This document shows, piece after piece, positions 1-10,003 of a stretch of 64,000 bases of DNA. A program made the position numbers and the translations under genes. Source of the stretch: Hypericum androsaemum (lineage: Eukaryota; Streptophyta; Magnoliopsida; Malpighiales; Hypericaceae); assembly GCA_963995505.1 (NCBI GenBank), contig OZ023194.1, positions 14,504,428 through 14,568,427 on the forward strand. Direction: 5' to 3'. Under the pieces are notes generated by a model. The model did not search any database. It saw nothing but the letters and a program-made list of their open reading frames with translations, and was not told the origin of the DNA. The stretch's first letter is position 1; every line of letters begins with the position of its first letter.

Positions 1-498
1 CAACACCAGGGGATATTTTATATCTCGACGAGGGGGAATCAGGGGAAGCTTCACACGGTGTTTTTGAGGGAGGCGTATAGGAAGGGGGAGCTGGTGGAGC
101 CCAATGAGTTGTATTTGGCGAGGAGGCGGTTGGATGAGTTGGTTTTGATGAGCCCAAGGAGGGCTCCGCTGGATCCAGAGTTGGTCGGTGAATGGAGGAA
201 GGGAAGAGATGATCGAGAGGGGAGGTCTAGAAGAGGGTTTGTGGGAAATGGTCTGGAAAGTGGCGAGGATGCACAGGGTAGACAAGTGGTTGATGATTTT
301 AGGACAGAGTTGATTAATGACACCTCCAGAGGTGTGTTTCCTGGGAATGGTTTTGAGAGCTGCAATGATGGGCGAGATATGCATGTGAACGATGATATGG
401 ACTCGGACACGAGTGAGGAACTTGACTGTGATAGTACTGATGAGAGGAATGACGACGACAATATCATTAACGTAGAAGAGTCTTGTTTAACGAAGTGA
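1..498 (+). CDS. 3' end of an unrecognised plant gene (partial)
   Basis: The reading frame is open from base 1 and ends at a TGA at 496-498, giving 165 residues of C-terminal protein. The first third is basic and looks folded, with a stretch reading IFYISTRGNQGKLHTVFLRE and then a helix-like ELYLARRRLDELV segment. The remainder is acidic and low in complexity, with many D, E, S and N residues, as in a disordered tail. No domain family was recognised, so no function is given. The gene starts outside the window, and an upstream exon boundary could also lie within the first bases. A small open frame at 550-819 is probably 3' UTR. Confidence 0.6.
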   Translation, partial: QHQGIFYISTRGNQGKLHTVFLREAYRKGELVEPNELYLARRRLDELVLMSPRRAPLDPELVGEWRKGRDDREGRSRRGFVGNGLESGEDAQGRQVVDDFRTELINDTSRGVFPGNGFESCNDGRDMHVNDDMDSDTSEELDCDSTDERNDDDNIINVEESCLTK

Positions 499-1331
499 CC
501 CAATGCAACTGATTGCCCGTCATGGAGAGATGTTCAGCAAACTTTAACAGTGAAGATGGCAGATAGCAATGTGCTTCGGGGGAAGATGTGGCACAGGCGA
601 GGACTCTTCCTCTGCTTGGAAAAGATGAGTTGCTCCAACCATTCTTATCAACGGCACAGGTCGGAATTGCCCATTTCCTTGTTCATGAATCAAGTGATTT
701 TGTTAAGCTGGTCCCTCATAGACAATGAAACCAATGCTGTCTTAACTCTTAACCACCTTAATGAACCAATTGAGTCATGTCTTGTTCAATACCTCTTTGG
801 ATGCTTGCAGAGCTTGTAGAGAGATAAGTACGATCCGAAAAAGACGCAGCTGGTAGCTCTGAGGAGGCACAGCATTTGCCAGGAGGGTTGTCTTCAGTAC
901 CCGCGCATCAGATACCAGGTGGAAACAAGAATAGCGTGGATCGCCGCGGCTGCAACAAAAATTGCTGTTAAATGAGGATGGTACTAGCGAACACCATGAA
1001 ACTCGGCCTTCCTCCATGTTATATTTGTATCAAATGTGTACACTTTTAAAGTATCCGGTTTTATTAACTCTTGTTATTGTCATTGTCACTGTCACGATCA
1101 ATTTTCTCGTGGGCAATTGTCCAGTTGCAATCTGTTCCTAATTGATCTTAAAAGGCCCGGCCCAGTGAACTCATGGATTTGCTATGACCCAATTAGAACT
1201 TAATCATTGACATATATTTGCTATGAAAATTGATGCAAGTATTATCAATTTGTAAGGGAACAAAAGATAATTACAAGAACAGAATTTGAATATTCCATCA
1301 ATTTGTATCTATTTTTTCAGACACGAACTGG
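499..1331 (+). other. Probable 3' UTR and flank of the partial gene
   Basis: Base composition stays gene-like until about 1020 and then becomes AT-rich. Short open frames on both strands (550-819 plus, 775-1017 minus) show no recognisable protein. The most likely content is 3' UTR followed by intergenic DNA. Confidence 0.4.
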
Positions 1332-1345
1332 CCGAGTTCTATTGT

Positions 1346-1482
1346 TTTTTTTAAAGTAAAATTTTTTATAATACCTCCAATTAGCATTGTTCTTTTTCCC
1401 TCTGGACACAACTGGAATCGAACTCGCGGATGGCTATGCAGAAAATGGGAGCCAAACCACTAGAATGTTACAAGTTCGGTGA
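1346..1482 (-). mobile_element. tRNA-derived SINE with 14-bp target-site duplication
   Basis: A 137-bp insert is flanked by direct copies of CCGAGTTCTATTGT at 1332-1345 and 1483-1496. On the minus strand it carries a pol III box B-like motif (GAGTTCGATTCC), a plausible upstream box A (TAGTGGTTTGG) and ends in an A-rich tail. Together these are the marks of a plant SINE. The family was not identified. Confidence 0.7.
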
Positions 1483-1496
1483 CCGAGTTCTATTGT

Positions 1497-3078
1497 CCTG
1501 ATTTTTTTTCCCATATATTCATCGCACCCTTCTGCCAGTAAAAATATTTCACAAAAGAAAGACACAGATCTCCGGTTAATGCTAAAGGGTTTGTAATTTA
1601 ACGGTATAATTATTTAGGAGGTTAAACTCTGGCAATGTCATGGTGTAAAAATTTATAATTTTAAATTTTTTTTTACAAAAGCAAGACGCGTAGCCGGATG
1701 GACTCATCAAGTTCTAAAATACTAAAGTAGGGGCAAAACAACTTTCTCTGACTAAGATTTCATTTTCACGAAGTACTGTTGTAATATGGGCGAGGCATTC
1801 ATCTTCGTGGCCATGGACCAGCTTCAAGGATCGTGTTTGTATCTCCAACTTGTAACTAATGAAAGAGACAGATACCAATCGGAGCTCGATAAGTGCACAC
1901 CTTATTAATGTCAAATTAACTCCACTTGGATCTCATTGAGATTATTATGTAATTACAAAAACGCACCTATCAGTCCTTGTAAACGTCGTACACCTATATG
2001 ATGCAATTTTTTCGCAATAAATATTATTGTATCAAGATTTTGTAGAGATCGGTGATTCCGAGATCTTCTTTTACAATATATAAATATATATAATGAAATT
2101 TATTTTTCAAAAAATAATTATTATTATTAATGCAGAAATATCATCGTATCTCCAGGGGGTGGAATCCATAGATATTTCTTAGTGGGACGTAATTGAATAC
2201 TAAAATAATAATTTTGTTCATCCACTATGATTGTTGCATCACGACAAACTTTGTATTTTTTTTATAATTTTTGGTATCCAAACTATTGGACCAATTAAAT
2301 TAATTTCGAACTAGATAAGATCTTTAAAAATGTCAAAGCTCTTTCAACAAATATTTAACAATATTGTGTTCGTAGGAACCTGAATAGTAGACCTCGTTAA
2401 ACTAGAATAACTCTATCATCTAAGTACTTGCATCTCTGTTTTAGAAAATCACAATGTCATTTATAAAAGTTATACCAAATGTCAAATAGTTGATCTAACA
2501 CTATATATGAATACTCTTATTCGAAATCTCGTAAAAACGAAATACAAAATATTAACGATCAGGTTACGTCATCATATCTTGTGGAAACTTTTTTTCGTCT
2601 AAAATCTTTATGAGAATATGGTGCCATCCGTCGAAGAAAATACACCCTTCTTAGAAAGAAAATACTAAGAAGTACTCTCAAAATAAAAATCTACAATCTA
2701 AAGAAAAGCGATTATGACAGAGAATGACGGGGTTGGGTGAATAAAAAATAGCATGCACTAATGCAAGTCTCTCTCGGAGTAAAATATGAGCCAATAAAAT
2801 CTCTGGATATTTTAGTCAATTTGTTGGTTGTCTGCTTCTGAACCGGTAATTCTGGGAGTTGACCTACGTATATATTTAAGTGCCGAAGGCTGATCGATGT
2901 TTTCTAGCAAGTGTCGACCAAGTTAACGTATGTTACTACGTCTACTTGCCAAGTGCTGACCCAATTGCAATTTGAAAAAGTCACTTATCTTAATTAAAAT
3001 ATTTTGAATTAAAATAATGATAATAAAATAGTGTTAAATATTATTAGAAAAAATTTATCATCATCTAAAAATTATAAT
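1497..3078. other. AT-rich intergenic DNA, nothing recognised
   Basis: About 1.6 kb with no long open frame, no paired terminal repeats found by eye and no recognisable protein similarity. It is probably the remains of old insertions. Confidence 0.5.
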
Positions 3079-3370
3079 TGTTAGAGATGTCGAGAAATTA
3101 AAGAGGAAACGATTTGTGGACTTGTTTCCTATTCTATTTGGACTAGCTTTTGGACTCCTAATTTGACCTAGATAGCTTACTTGATGTACAAGAGCTTGCC
3201 TCTATATAAAGGCATGTTATCATAAGGTTTTGTATGGCTTTGTGGCTCAGAAACTCATCAATAAAAGTTCTCCTTTCTCTCCGTGGACGTAGGCACTAGG
3301 CCGAACCACGTAAACTCTTGCGTCCGTGTTCTTTGCGCATTTTGTTCTCTTGGTTGGTGAATTCTTAACA
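3079..3370 (+). repeat. 5' LTR of the 3079-4988 element
   Basis: 292 bp, TGTTAG...TTAACA. It contains a TATA-like CTCTATATAAAGG near 3200 and an AATAAAAG polyadenylation-type signal near 3260, consistent with a working LTR promoter and terminator. Confidence 0.9.
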
Positions 3371-3396
3371 ATTGGTATCAGAGCTAAGGTTGGAGG

Positions 3397-4491
3397 ATGT
3401 CGAATCACGGCGCAAAGTTTGCTCTTGTGAAATTCGATGGTTCATTGAATTTCGGGTTATGGCAAAGGCGTGTCAGGGATCTCCTCGTGCAGCAAGGGAT
3501 GGTCATCGCGCTCTCGGAGAAGAAGTCCGAAAAGATGGAGGAGCAAGAGTGGGAGGAGTTGGAGGCCAAGGTGGTAGCGAAGATTCGCTTGTGCTTGGCG
3601 GATGATGAGGAGCCACCAGCTGGGTTGTGGAAGAGGATCCAGGTCGGAGTCAAAGAAGTTCAATGGAAGTGGTTTCAAGTGCGGAGAAGGGCACATGAAG
3701 GGGACTATCCAGGACGAACTAGGGATCAAGACAACGAGGAGGGATCGGCATCCACAACCATGGCCACATGTTCAGACGGGTCGGATGGTGACTGGCTTTC
3801 TATCTCATCAAGTCCAATGCATCCTGGTAATCTCTTTTTGTTAGGGACCTTGGATTATAATAGTGATAGTTATAAAGGTAGGCTAATAAAGGTAGAGAAG
3901 GATGCGATGGTAGGGATGAAGGGTAAAAGAAAATACCTACAGGTTAGTGGAGAACATTGTTGTAGGCGGAGTCACATCAATGGGTCTGATGAAGTGGGAA
4001 AAAGCTCAGGTCATATGAGGTTGGTTCATATGAGGGAGCAAAAGCTTGACATGAATGGTTTTAGTGGAGTTGGGATTCGCGGAGACAAAGTTAGCAAGTT
4101 CCCGCTATGGTTGTCTAAAGAGACGTGCACGTCAAAGGTGTTGGGTAGGTTTTGCATGGGGAATGCAAAGCCGTTGGTAGCACCACGGGTGAATCGGGTA
4201 TCTCACTCAAGGCCGAACGGTGGAGTTCGTGGCATGTCAAGTGTTCTACTTAGTAGAACAAAAGGTTGCCCTTTGTATGCTATGGCATGTAGCATTGGTA
4301 TGGGGCAAGAAGGTTCAGCGGAGAAGCAGTTCGAGGTTACGGAGCATGGGGTTGACCGAAAAATAGAGAACGCATCTATTGGTCACAAGTTTGCTTCAGC
4401 AGGTGGACTTACTAGTTGGAGTTCGATGGAGATTGGAGGGAAGACGCCAAGCAAGCTCGGAAGCTTGAGCTTGAGGGCTGACTCCATGTGA
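3397..4491 (+). CDS. Chimeric gag-derived ORF of the short Copia element (364 aa)
   Basis: The ATG lies 12 bp beyond the PBS and the frame is open for 364 codons. Residues 1-70 match the start of a Copia gag (ALVKFDGSLNFGLWQRRVRD and a following LCLADD motif). A deletion then joins this to the knuckle region, read out of frame here; the other frame shows a degenerate CGEGHMKG knuckle at about 3684-3710. The frame returns to the gag/protease spacer (CSDGSDGDWLS). It ends with a tail of about 150 residues that is also present in the element at 61716-64000. The active-site block of the protease is missing. The product is therefore a deletion fusion and may not function. Confidence 0.6.
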   Translation: MSNHGAKFALVKFDGSLNFGLWQRRVRDLLVQQGMVIALSEKKSEKMEEQEWEELEAKVVAKIRLCLADDEEPPAGLWKRIQVGVKEVQWKWFQVRRRAHEGDYPGRTRDQDNEEGSASTTMATCSDGSDGDWLSISSSPMHPGNLFLLGTLDYNSDSYKGRLIKVEKDAMVGMKGKRKYLQVSGEHCCRRSHINGSDEVGKSSGHMRLVHMREQKLDMNGFSGVGIRGDKVSKFPLWLSKETCTSKVLGRFCMGNAKPLVAPRVNRVSHSRPNGGVRGMSSVLLSRTKGCPLYAMACSIGMGQEGSAEKQFEVTEHGVDRKIENASIGHKFASAGGLTSWSSMEIGGKTPSKLGSLSLRADSM

Positions 4492-4697
4492 TTGAACGGA
4501 AAAATGTGGTGAGAAAGTTGAGATGGTATTATTGATGGCGGTGTATCTATGTTTAAGGTGGAGCTGATAGAGTCGGTTTGGTTTCTCAAGTTCTCATGGT
4601 TCTTTATGTGGCGGTATTTCATCAAGATGGAGTTTGTTGAAGTTCGGATGGAGCTTCATAGTTCGTCCACAAGATGATTTCTCACCAAGGTGGAGAT

Positions 4698-4988
4698 TGT
4701 TAGAGATGTCGAGAAATTAAAGAGGAAACGATTTGTGGACTTGTTTCCTATTCTATTTGGACTAGCTTTTGGACTCCTAATTTGACCTAGATAGCTTACT
4801 TGATGTACAAGGGTTTGCCTCTATATAAAGACATGTTATCCTAAGGTTTTGTATGACTTTGTGGCTCGGAAACTCATCAATAAAAGTTCTCCTTTCTCCC
4901 CGTGGATGTAGGCATTATGCCGAACCACGTAAATTCTTGAGTTCGTAATCTTTGCGCGTTTTGTTCCCTAGTTGCTGAATTCCTAACA
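4698..4988 (+). repeat. 3' LTR of the 3079-4988 element
   Basis: 291 bp, nearly identical to the left LTR with scattered substitutions, so the insertion is fairly recent. A polypurine tract lies just upstream. Confidence 0.9.
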
Positions 4989-6324
4989 ATATTCAAATAA
5001 GATTAGGCAGGTTAGTGGTATGAAACCAAAAAATGTCATAATCAGACTTTGAAAACTTTAAATATTTATTCATATCACGTAGTGTTGCCTCGTTGGCCTC
5101 GCGAAAGGCTAGGATTTTTCCTTGCATTGTTAAGGTTGTTTACCGCTTGGTAACCTTCACATGGTGAAATATTGTGTTATCTTAGTCTATTATCAAACGG
5201 TCCCCTGCTTGAGATCAATTTTTGGAAAATTTTAATTTTAGACTGATATAAGACTGTTAAATTTTATTTTATATTTGATTATTTCCAGTCATATACCCTT
5301 TTCTTTTAAAAAATACTAAACTCTGAACTGGATTTCCAATATTATTCTTGAAACGATGATTTTTTGAATTTCTTTCACTTATAATCTTCGGGCATAAATT
5401 TTTTTCACTCTATTATTTGTTGATCTTGAAATCAAATAATTATGCAATAATTCAACATATCCACTTATTTTTTTTGAAGGTGGATAGTGATTTGCACACC
5501 CTGAATTTTAGATCAATGGATGGAAGAAAGGGAGAAAAAAGAAATAAAATGAAGCTCCAAATAGTAATTTGCCACTCTCACTCTCGAGTCCACTGCCCGC
5601 CAGTTATGGTCTGAAACTCTGAACTCTCGTGTAGCTCTCGTCCTGTCCACCGAAACACTCTCAAGGGGGGGGCCTAATCCAGTGGGCCCTCTTCCACCAA
5701 CCCTCACCTAATCCCACCCCTTAGATTGCGTAGAGCTCGCGGAATTTCTGATCACGGAAATTAGCTAATACCCATTCGTAGCCGTGTGATGAAGCTACAA
5801 GCTCCTTCCTGGGTCCCACATCACCACGTGACGTTCACGGTTTCCGTTATTGGGAGTGTCGTTGGGTGGTTAACGTGATCCTTGTCTCATGTGATAATTC
5901 CTCCCCCTTGACCGGGACCAGAAACCCTGCTCCAGCCTTTTGTTTGTCTGAAATCATTTGGACTCTTGTTTTTTTCGGTCAGGATTTGGACTCTTGTTTA
6001 GTAATGAAGCAATATGAAATAGTGCTTCTACACTTTTCCATGAAATTCATTTGACACTGGAATTCTTTTTTCATTTTTTGTGCTTTTCATACCTAGCTTC
6101 TATTTGACTTCCAAAATTAATTGAAATGTCACTTTATATTTTAACCGTATACTTTTGCCAACATATGATAATCCAATAGACGAAATTTTCTGAAATTACT
6201 TAATAGTTTATCCATATTATTCATTCAAACTAAATTAGACCAGCAAAAGCTGGGAGTTACTGTCAACTGTAAAATCAATATTATTTTCTCTCTTTTTTAT
6301 CCAACCATCGTTGCCCTTTTGGTA
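4989..6324. other. Intergenic DNA, nothing recognised
   Basis: AT-rich, with a less AT-rich island at about 5570-5950 that contains an ABRE/G-box-like CACGTGAC near 5826. No open frame with recognisable protein similarity and no transcript start could be assigned. Confidence 0.4.
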
Positions 6325-6545
6325 TAATATAAAGGGCAAATTACCCTTACATCCCTGAGGTTTGGTCACCCTCCCCCTAGGGTCCCTGACTTTTGGAAAA
6401 GATTGTCCCGTCCCTAAATTTTGACGATAATAGACTCTTGGGCCCCTGACTGACGTCATCGACTCTTTTTTTCATTTTTGGTCATGAAAATGACCAAAAT
6501 ACCCTTAAATAAAAAATAATTTTTTTTACCTTCTTCAACCTTTTA

Positions 6546-6783
6546 CCTCCCCCTCCCGCTCCCGCTCCCTCCCTCTCCCCCTCCCGCTCCCGCTCCCGCT
6601 CCCGCTCCCGCTCCCCCCTCCTTCCCCTCTCCCCCTCCCGCTCCAGCTCCCGCTCCCTCCCTCTCCCCCTCCCGCTCCCGCTCCCCCCTCCTTCCCCTCT
6701 CCCGCTCCCGCTCCCCCCCTCCCGCTCCCGCTCCCCCCCTCCTCCCCCTCTCCCCCTCCCGCTCCCTCCCTCTCCCCCTCCCG
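6546..6783. repeat. Pyrimidine-rich GC tract of the left MULE arm
   Basis: About 240 bp of near-pure C/T on the plus strand with a repeated CTCCCGCTCC unit. A matching G/A tract lies inverted at 7252-7380, so the two can pair as part of an extended inverted repeat. Open frames through it give only RGERE-type repeats and are not genes. Confidence 0.9.
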
Positions 6784-7248
6784 CCTTGTACGACGTCCCG
6801 ACGCTGCCCTTCCCCAGCACCTCCGCCGACGCCCGCAGCAGGTCCTCCAGGTCGAAGCTGTATGCCCCGCCGTCGAAGAAAAACAGCTTGTTCCGCTCTC
6901 CGACGGCCGCGGCGGCATCCGCGGACGAGCCCCCGGTGATGTCGTCCTTCGATGACGACATCCCTGCATCCATCGGCAATGCGCGCGAAGTTGCCACCGC
7001 CTTCGGCGTGTTGGCCGGCCGTTCCCGCCGGTGCCAGAGACAGAATATGAGACATAGGAAGATCAAGATGAGGAGGACTGCGGAGCCAATCGCGATCAGG
7101 ACAATGGCGGCGGTGGAGAGCTTTTTCTTCTTCTTGTGCGTTACCGGCGGTGGTGTTCCGGCAGGAGACGGCACCGGCGACGGGGAGAACGGGTTACATG
7201 ACGCCAACGGAGTGCCACAGAGATCTATGTTTCCGGCGAATGAGTCGG
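6783..7248 (-). pseudogene. Captured exon of an LRR-III receptor-like kinase
   Basis: Read on the minus strand, one intact frame begins SFAGNIDLCGTPLASCNPF, the end of the leucine-rich repeat region. It continues with a proline-rich juxtamembrane stretch, a KKKKKLSTAAIVLIAIGSAV transmembrane segment of about 23 hydrophobic residues, and the intracellular block FFDGGAYSFDLEDLLRASAE followed by VLGKGSVGTSYKA, the kinase glycine loop. This is typical of the RKL1/RLK902 (LRR-III) subgroup. Extracellular repeats and the kinase catalytic loop are absent. The fragment is GC-rich, unlike its surroundings, as expected for captured coding DNA. It is not a gene on its own unless read as a fusion into the flanking repeats. 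Confidence 0.9.
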
Positions 7249-7251
7249 CTT

Positions 7252-7380
7252 TGAGGGAGCGGGAGGGGGAGAAGGGGGGGAGCGGGAGCGGGAGGGGGAG
7301 AGGGAGGGAGCGGGAGGGGGAAAGGGGAAGGAGGGGGGGAGCGGGAGAGGGAGGGGGAGAGGGGGAGCGGGAGGGGGAGG
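7252..7380. repeat. Purine-rich GC tract of the right MULE arm
   Basis: Inverted counterpart of the tract at 6546-6783: near-pure G/A on the plus strand with GGGAGCGGGAG units. The runs of three or more G are compatible with G-quadruplex formation, which is inference. Confidence 0.85.
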
Positions 7381-7602
7381 TAAAAGGTTGAAGAAGGTAA
7401 AAAAATTTATTTTTTGTTTAAGGGTATTTTGGTCATTTCCATGACCAAAAATGAAAAAAAGAGTCGATAACGTCAGCCAGGGACCCGAGAGTCTATTATC
7501 GTCAAAACTTAGGGACGGTACAATCTTTTTCCAAAAGTCAAGGACCCTAGGGGAAGGGTGACCAAACCTCAGGGATGTGAGGGTAATTTGCCCTAATATA
7601 AA

Positions 7603-8416
7603 ACAAGCATCCTTTCCTCTGGCCATTTGCCTCAAAAAGAAGAAAGGAACAGAGAGATTTTTCCAATTAAACTATGGGCCACTCCATTAATGTGAAAATT
7701 AAGTAACCATCAGGGATCTAATAAATCCGATCGAGGCAACGTGTCTCCATCTCATTGGGTAAGACAATGCAACAGCCCTCTGGATTATGTCGTAATTAAA
7801 AAAAAGGTGACTGGGAATCGGAAAGTGATTAACAAGGAGGCAAAATTAAGCAAATATAATAATGGCAGCAAACAGTAAATTATAGGGAAGTGGAAAAGGC
7901 AAAAAAAGAGAAATGGGAAAAGAAACAATCCAAAAGCGATAAGTGGGTGGGTGGACCCTTTATTATACTGCTCCCCCACCTTTATTTTCTTCTTTGTTGT
8001 ATCTATTTCAAATTTATATTAATCAATTTAATAAATGTTGAAATACTAATGATAATAACAAAAAAATCTATCTCTGTCAGAATTGCACTGGTAATCTAAT
8101 TTAGTTTAAGCTAAACACAGATATATACAATAGTTGATAAATACAACTACAATAAAATTTGATAAAAAATTATAGTAATTAAATTTAATAATTAACCAAA
8201 ATTTGGCTAGAAAAAAATCAATTTGATCTGGAGACCTCAATTGAAAATATCAAAATTCCATCACTCATTGATCAGTGAGTGATATTGTCATAAAATCTAG
8301 AAAGTAGAAAGTTAAGTTATTAGTATCTATCATAAAATTGTGATTTAGTAAGATTATTTTATATAACGAGTCTTATATTTTGGGGAAATTTTCTTTTCAC
8401 TTTATTATCACTGCAT
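7603..8416. other. AT-rich intergenic DNA, nothing recognised
   Basis: No long open frame or paired repeat. Poly-A and poly-T runs are frequent. Confidence 0.45.
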
Positions 8417-8429
8417 ATACTCCCCTCCC

Positions 8430-8537
8430 TTGCCAACGAACATTTGGTATAGCGTCATAAGCATTACTTAATTTCAAAGAAGTTAAAGGTTCAATCATTG
8501 ATATTGTCACTAGTTGTAATATTTACCTTAAAAAAAA
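8430..8537 (+). mobile_element. Probable SINE with near-perfect 13-bp target-site duplication
   Basis: About 108 bp between ATACTCCCCTCCC (8417-8429) and ATACTTCCCTCCC (8538-8550). It has a box B-like GGTTCAATC and ends TTTACCTTAAAAAAAA, the same 3' end as the SINE at 36363-36470. Confidence 0.55.
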
Positions 8538-8828
8538 ATACTTCCCTCCCAAATGCGTTCGTCCTTTTCATTTTGACCATCAATTATAATTTAATTGATA
8601 GGTCTAAAATTTGAATTATTGAAAATACCCAAATATTAAATAACAAATTTTATCATTTTTTAAGATTCCTACATTCAAATACTAGATAATATAAAAAAAT
8701 CCTTTTCACTTCGAAAATTTTAACGGAATCCAAATCAAGCACAAAATCAGAGCGGAAGCCAAAAGGAGAAGCAACCTAACCTAATCTAAATCTTATTTCT
8801 AAACACAAAGAAACTAATTTTTTGTTTG

Positions 8829-9682
8829 TAGGGATGGCAAAAAGACCTAGACTCCGTGGATCAGACCCAGACCTACCCTATGGATCTTAGGGTTTACGGG
8901 TCTTGGGTAAGGTATGGGTTTGGGTCTATCTATTTAGATAGGGTCCGGGTCTGGATAGGGTCCATATAAACTCAGACCCAGAACTTACCCATAGACTCAT
9001 TAATTAGACCCTACCCTACTTAGATCCATATTTATTATATTACTAAGATAATTATAATACAGCCGTAAAACGAATAAGTGCATAAAAAAACTAATATAAT
9101 ACTATTTTTTAAATTAAAATGTCAAATATTATATGACTAATTAAGTAATTAATTTTTTTGGTTAGATGCAGAAACTACCGAGAAGAGTTAGATTATAAGA
9201 GCAAGAAGATGATCTAGAAGACTTGCTCATAAGTCGCTTGAAAATTTAGAATGAAATTATTTTGAAGTTGAAACTTTATATTATGCAAGAATACTTATAC
9301 GTTTTGGTTTTTGATTGACGAGGTAATCATATGTGTTTTATTTTATGTTGTGGTCAACAATTATTCATTTAAATCAATTGGTTTATAGTTTACTCTCAAC
9401 TTTAACTTGAGATTATAATTTTATTACATAGACTTTGATTTTTTTATTTTTTATTTAGATTATATTGAAAAATAAAAGTATCTTTTAAAACAATTATAAA
9501 AAAATAGAATGTTAAAAGGTCAAACCCTGCATACCCTGTAAACGCTGAGTCTCTTAGAAGGTAGGATATGGATCTAACAATAAAAATTTTATAGGGTCAT
9601 GGGTAGAATATGGGTCAAACTCCAAAAACTAAAGTATGAGTTGGATCATATCAATACCCTACCCTATCCATTGTCATCCCTA
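8829..9682. mobile_element. Non-autonomous hAT transposon
   Basis: Perfect 8-bp target duplications (TTTGTTTG at 8821-8828 and 9683-9690) flank an 854-bp element. Its short terminal inverted repeats read TAGGGATGGCAA at the left and TAGGGATGACAA at the right in reverse complement. Subterminal regions on both sides contain many short GACCC/GGGTC and TACCCT motifs, as in hAT transposase-binding regions. The core is AT-rich with no transposase frame. Confidence 0.88.
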
Positions 9683-9859
9683 TTTGTTTGAGGGTAAAAA
9701 AAATCTAAATCTAAACATAAAAATCTAATCCCAATAACTGAAAACGACACGTCATCAACTCCACCGCGAATTTCCCCTCGCCCCCAACAGTTCAAAAGCC
9801 TAATTAGTAATATAATCCGATCAAGTCCAGCCTAATCGTTAGCAGATTTAAGAAAAAGA

Positions 9860-10003
9860 ATTCCCTTCCATAATATATCTCAGACAGTTGACCAATAAGC
9901 TCATCTCTCTCTCTCTCCCCTTTCTTTTCCTCATTCTTTTTCTCTTCTTTTTTTGCGGCCTTCGGTTTGCGGTTTCTTGCCGGGGAAATTGTGGAGGGGC
10001 AGA
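9860..10003 (+). promoter_or_regulatory. Promoter and 5' UTR of the XBAT-type gene
   Basis: A TATA-like ATAATATATC lies near 9871. It is followed by a CT-rich leader with (TC)n at about 9903-9950, a common plant 5' UTR feature, and then the ATG at 10004. The transcription start is inferred only. Confidence 0.45.

Larger units (their letters stand above)
3079..4988 (+). mobile_element. Short gag-containing Copia-type LTR element without reverse transcriptase
   Basis: Two near-identical LTRs (3079-3370 and 4698-4988) start TGTTAG and end AACA. A primer-binding site complementary to initiator tRNA-Met (TGGTATCAGAGC, 3373-3384) follows the left LTR, and a polypurine tract (CACCAAGGTGGAGA) precedes the right one. 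Flanking pentamers are ATAAT and ATATT, an imperfect target duplication. The internal region is only about 1.3 kb. It encodes a gag amino terminus, a shifted zinc-knuckle region and a conserved tail, but no integrase, reverse transcriptase or RNase H. It resembles TR-GAG-type non-autonomous elements and is related to the copies at 21296 and 61716. Confidence 0.9.
6334..7593. mobile_element. Pack-MULE carrying a receptor-kinase exon
   Basis: Perfect 9-bp target-site duplications (TAATATAAA at 6325-6333 and 7594-7602) flank a 1260-bp element. Its terminal inverted repeats are about 210 bp and start GGGCAAATTACCCT. Long TIRs with a 9-bp duplication are diagnostic of Mutator-like elements. Inside the TIRs, each arm continues into a (CCCTCCCGCTCC)-type tract (about 6546-6783 and, inverted, 7252-7380). 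The middle holds a host-derived LRR receptor-kinase exon. No transposase is encoded, so the element is non-autonomous. Confidence 0.93.

Noticed and set aside
5560..5900. CACGTG-containing, less AT-rich island as a promoter
   Set aside because: No gene starts downstream on either strand within a plausible distance.
6482..7391. Several open frames of 140-240 codons on both strands rich in R, G, E, S and P
   Set aside because: They run through the GC simple repeats of the Pack-MULE arms. Only the receptor-kinase exon part shows real protein similarity.
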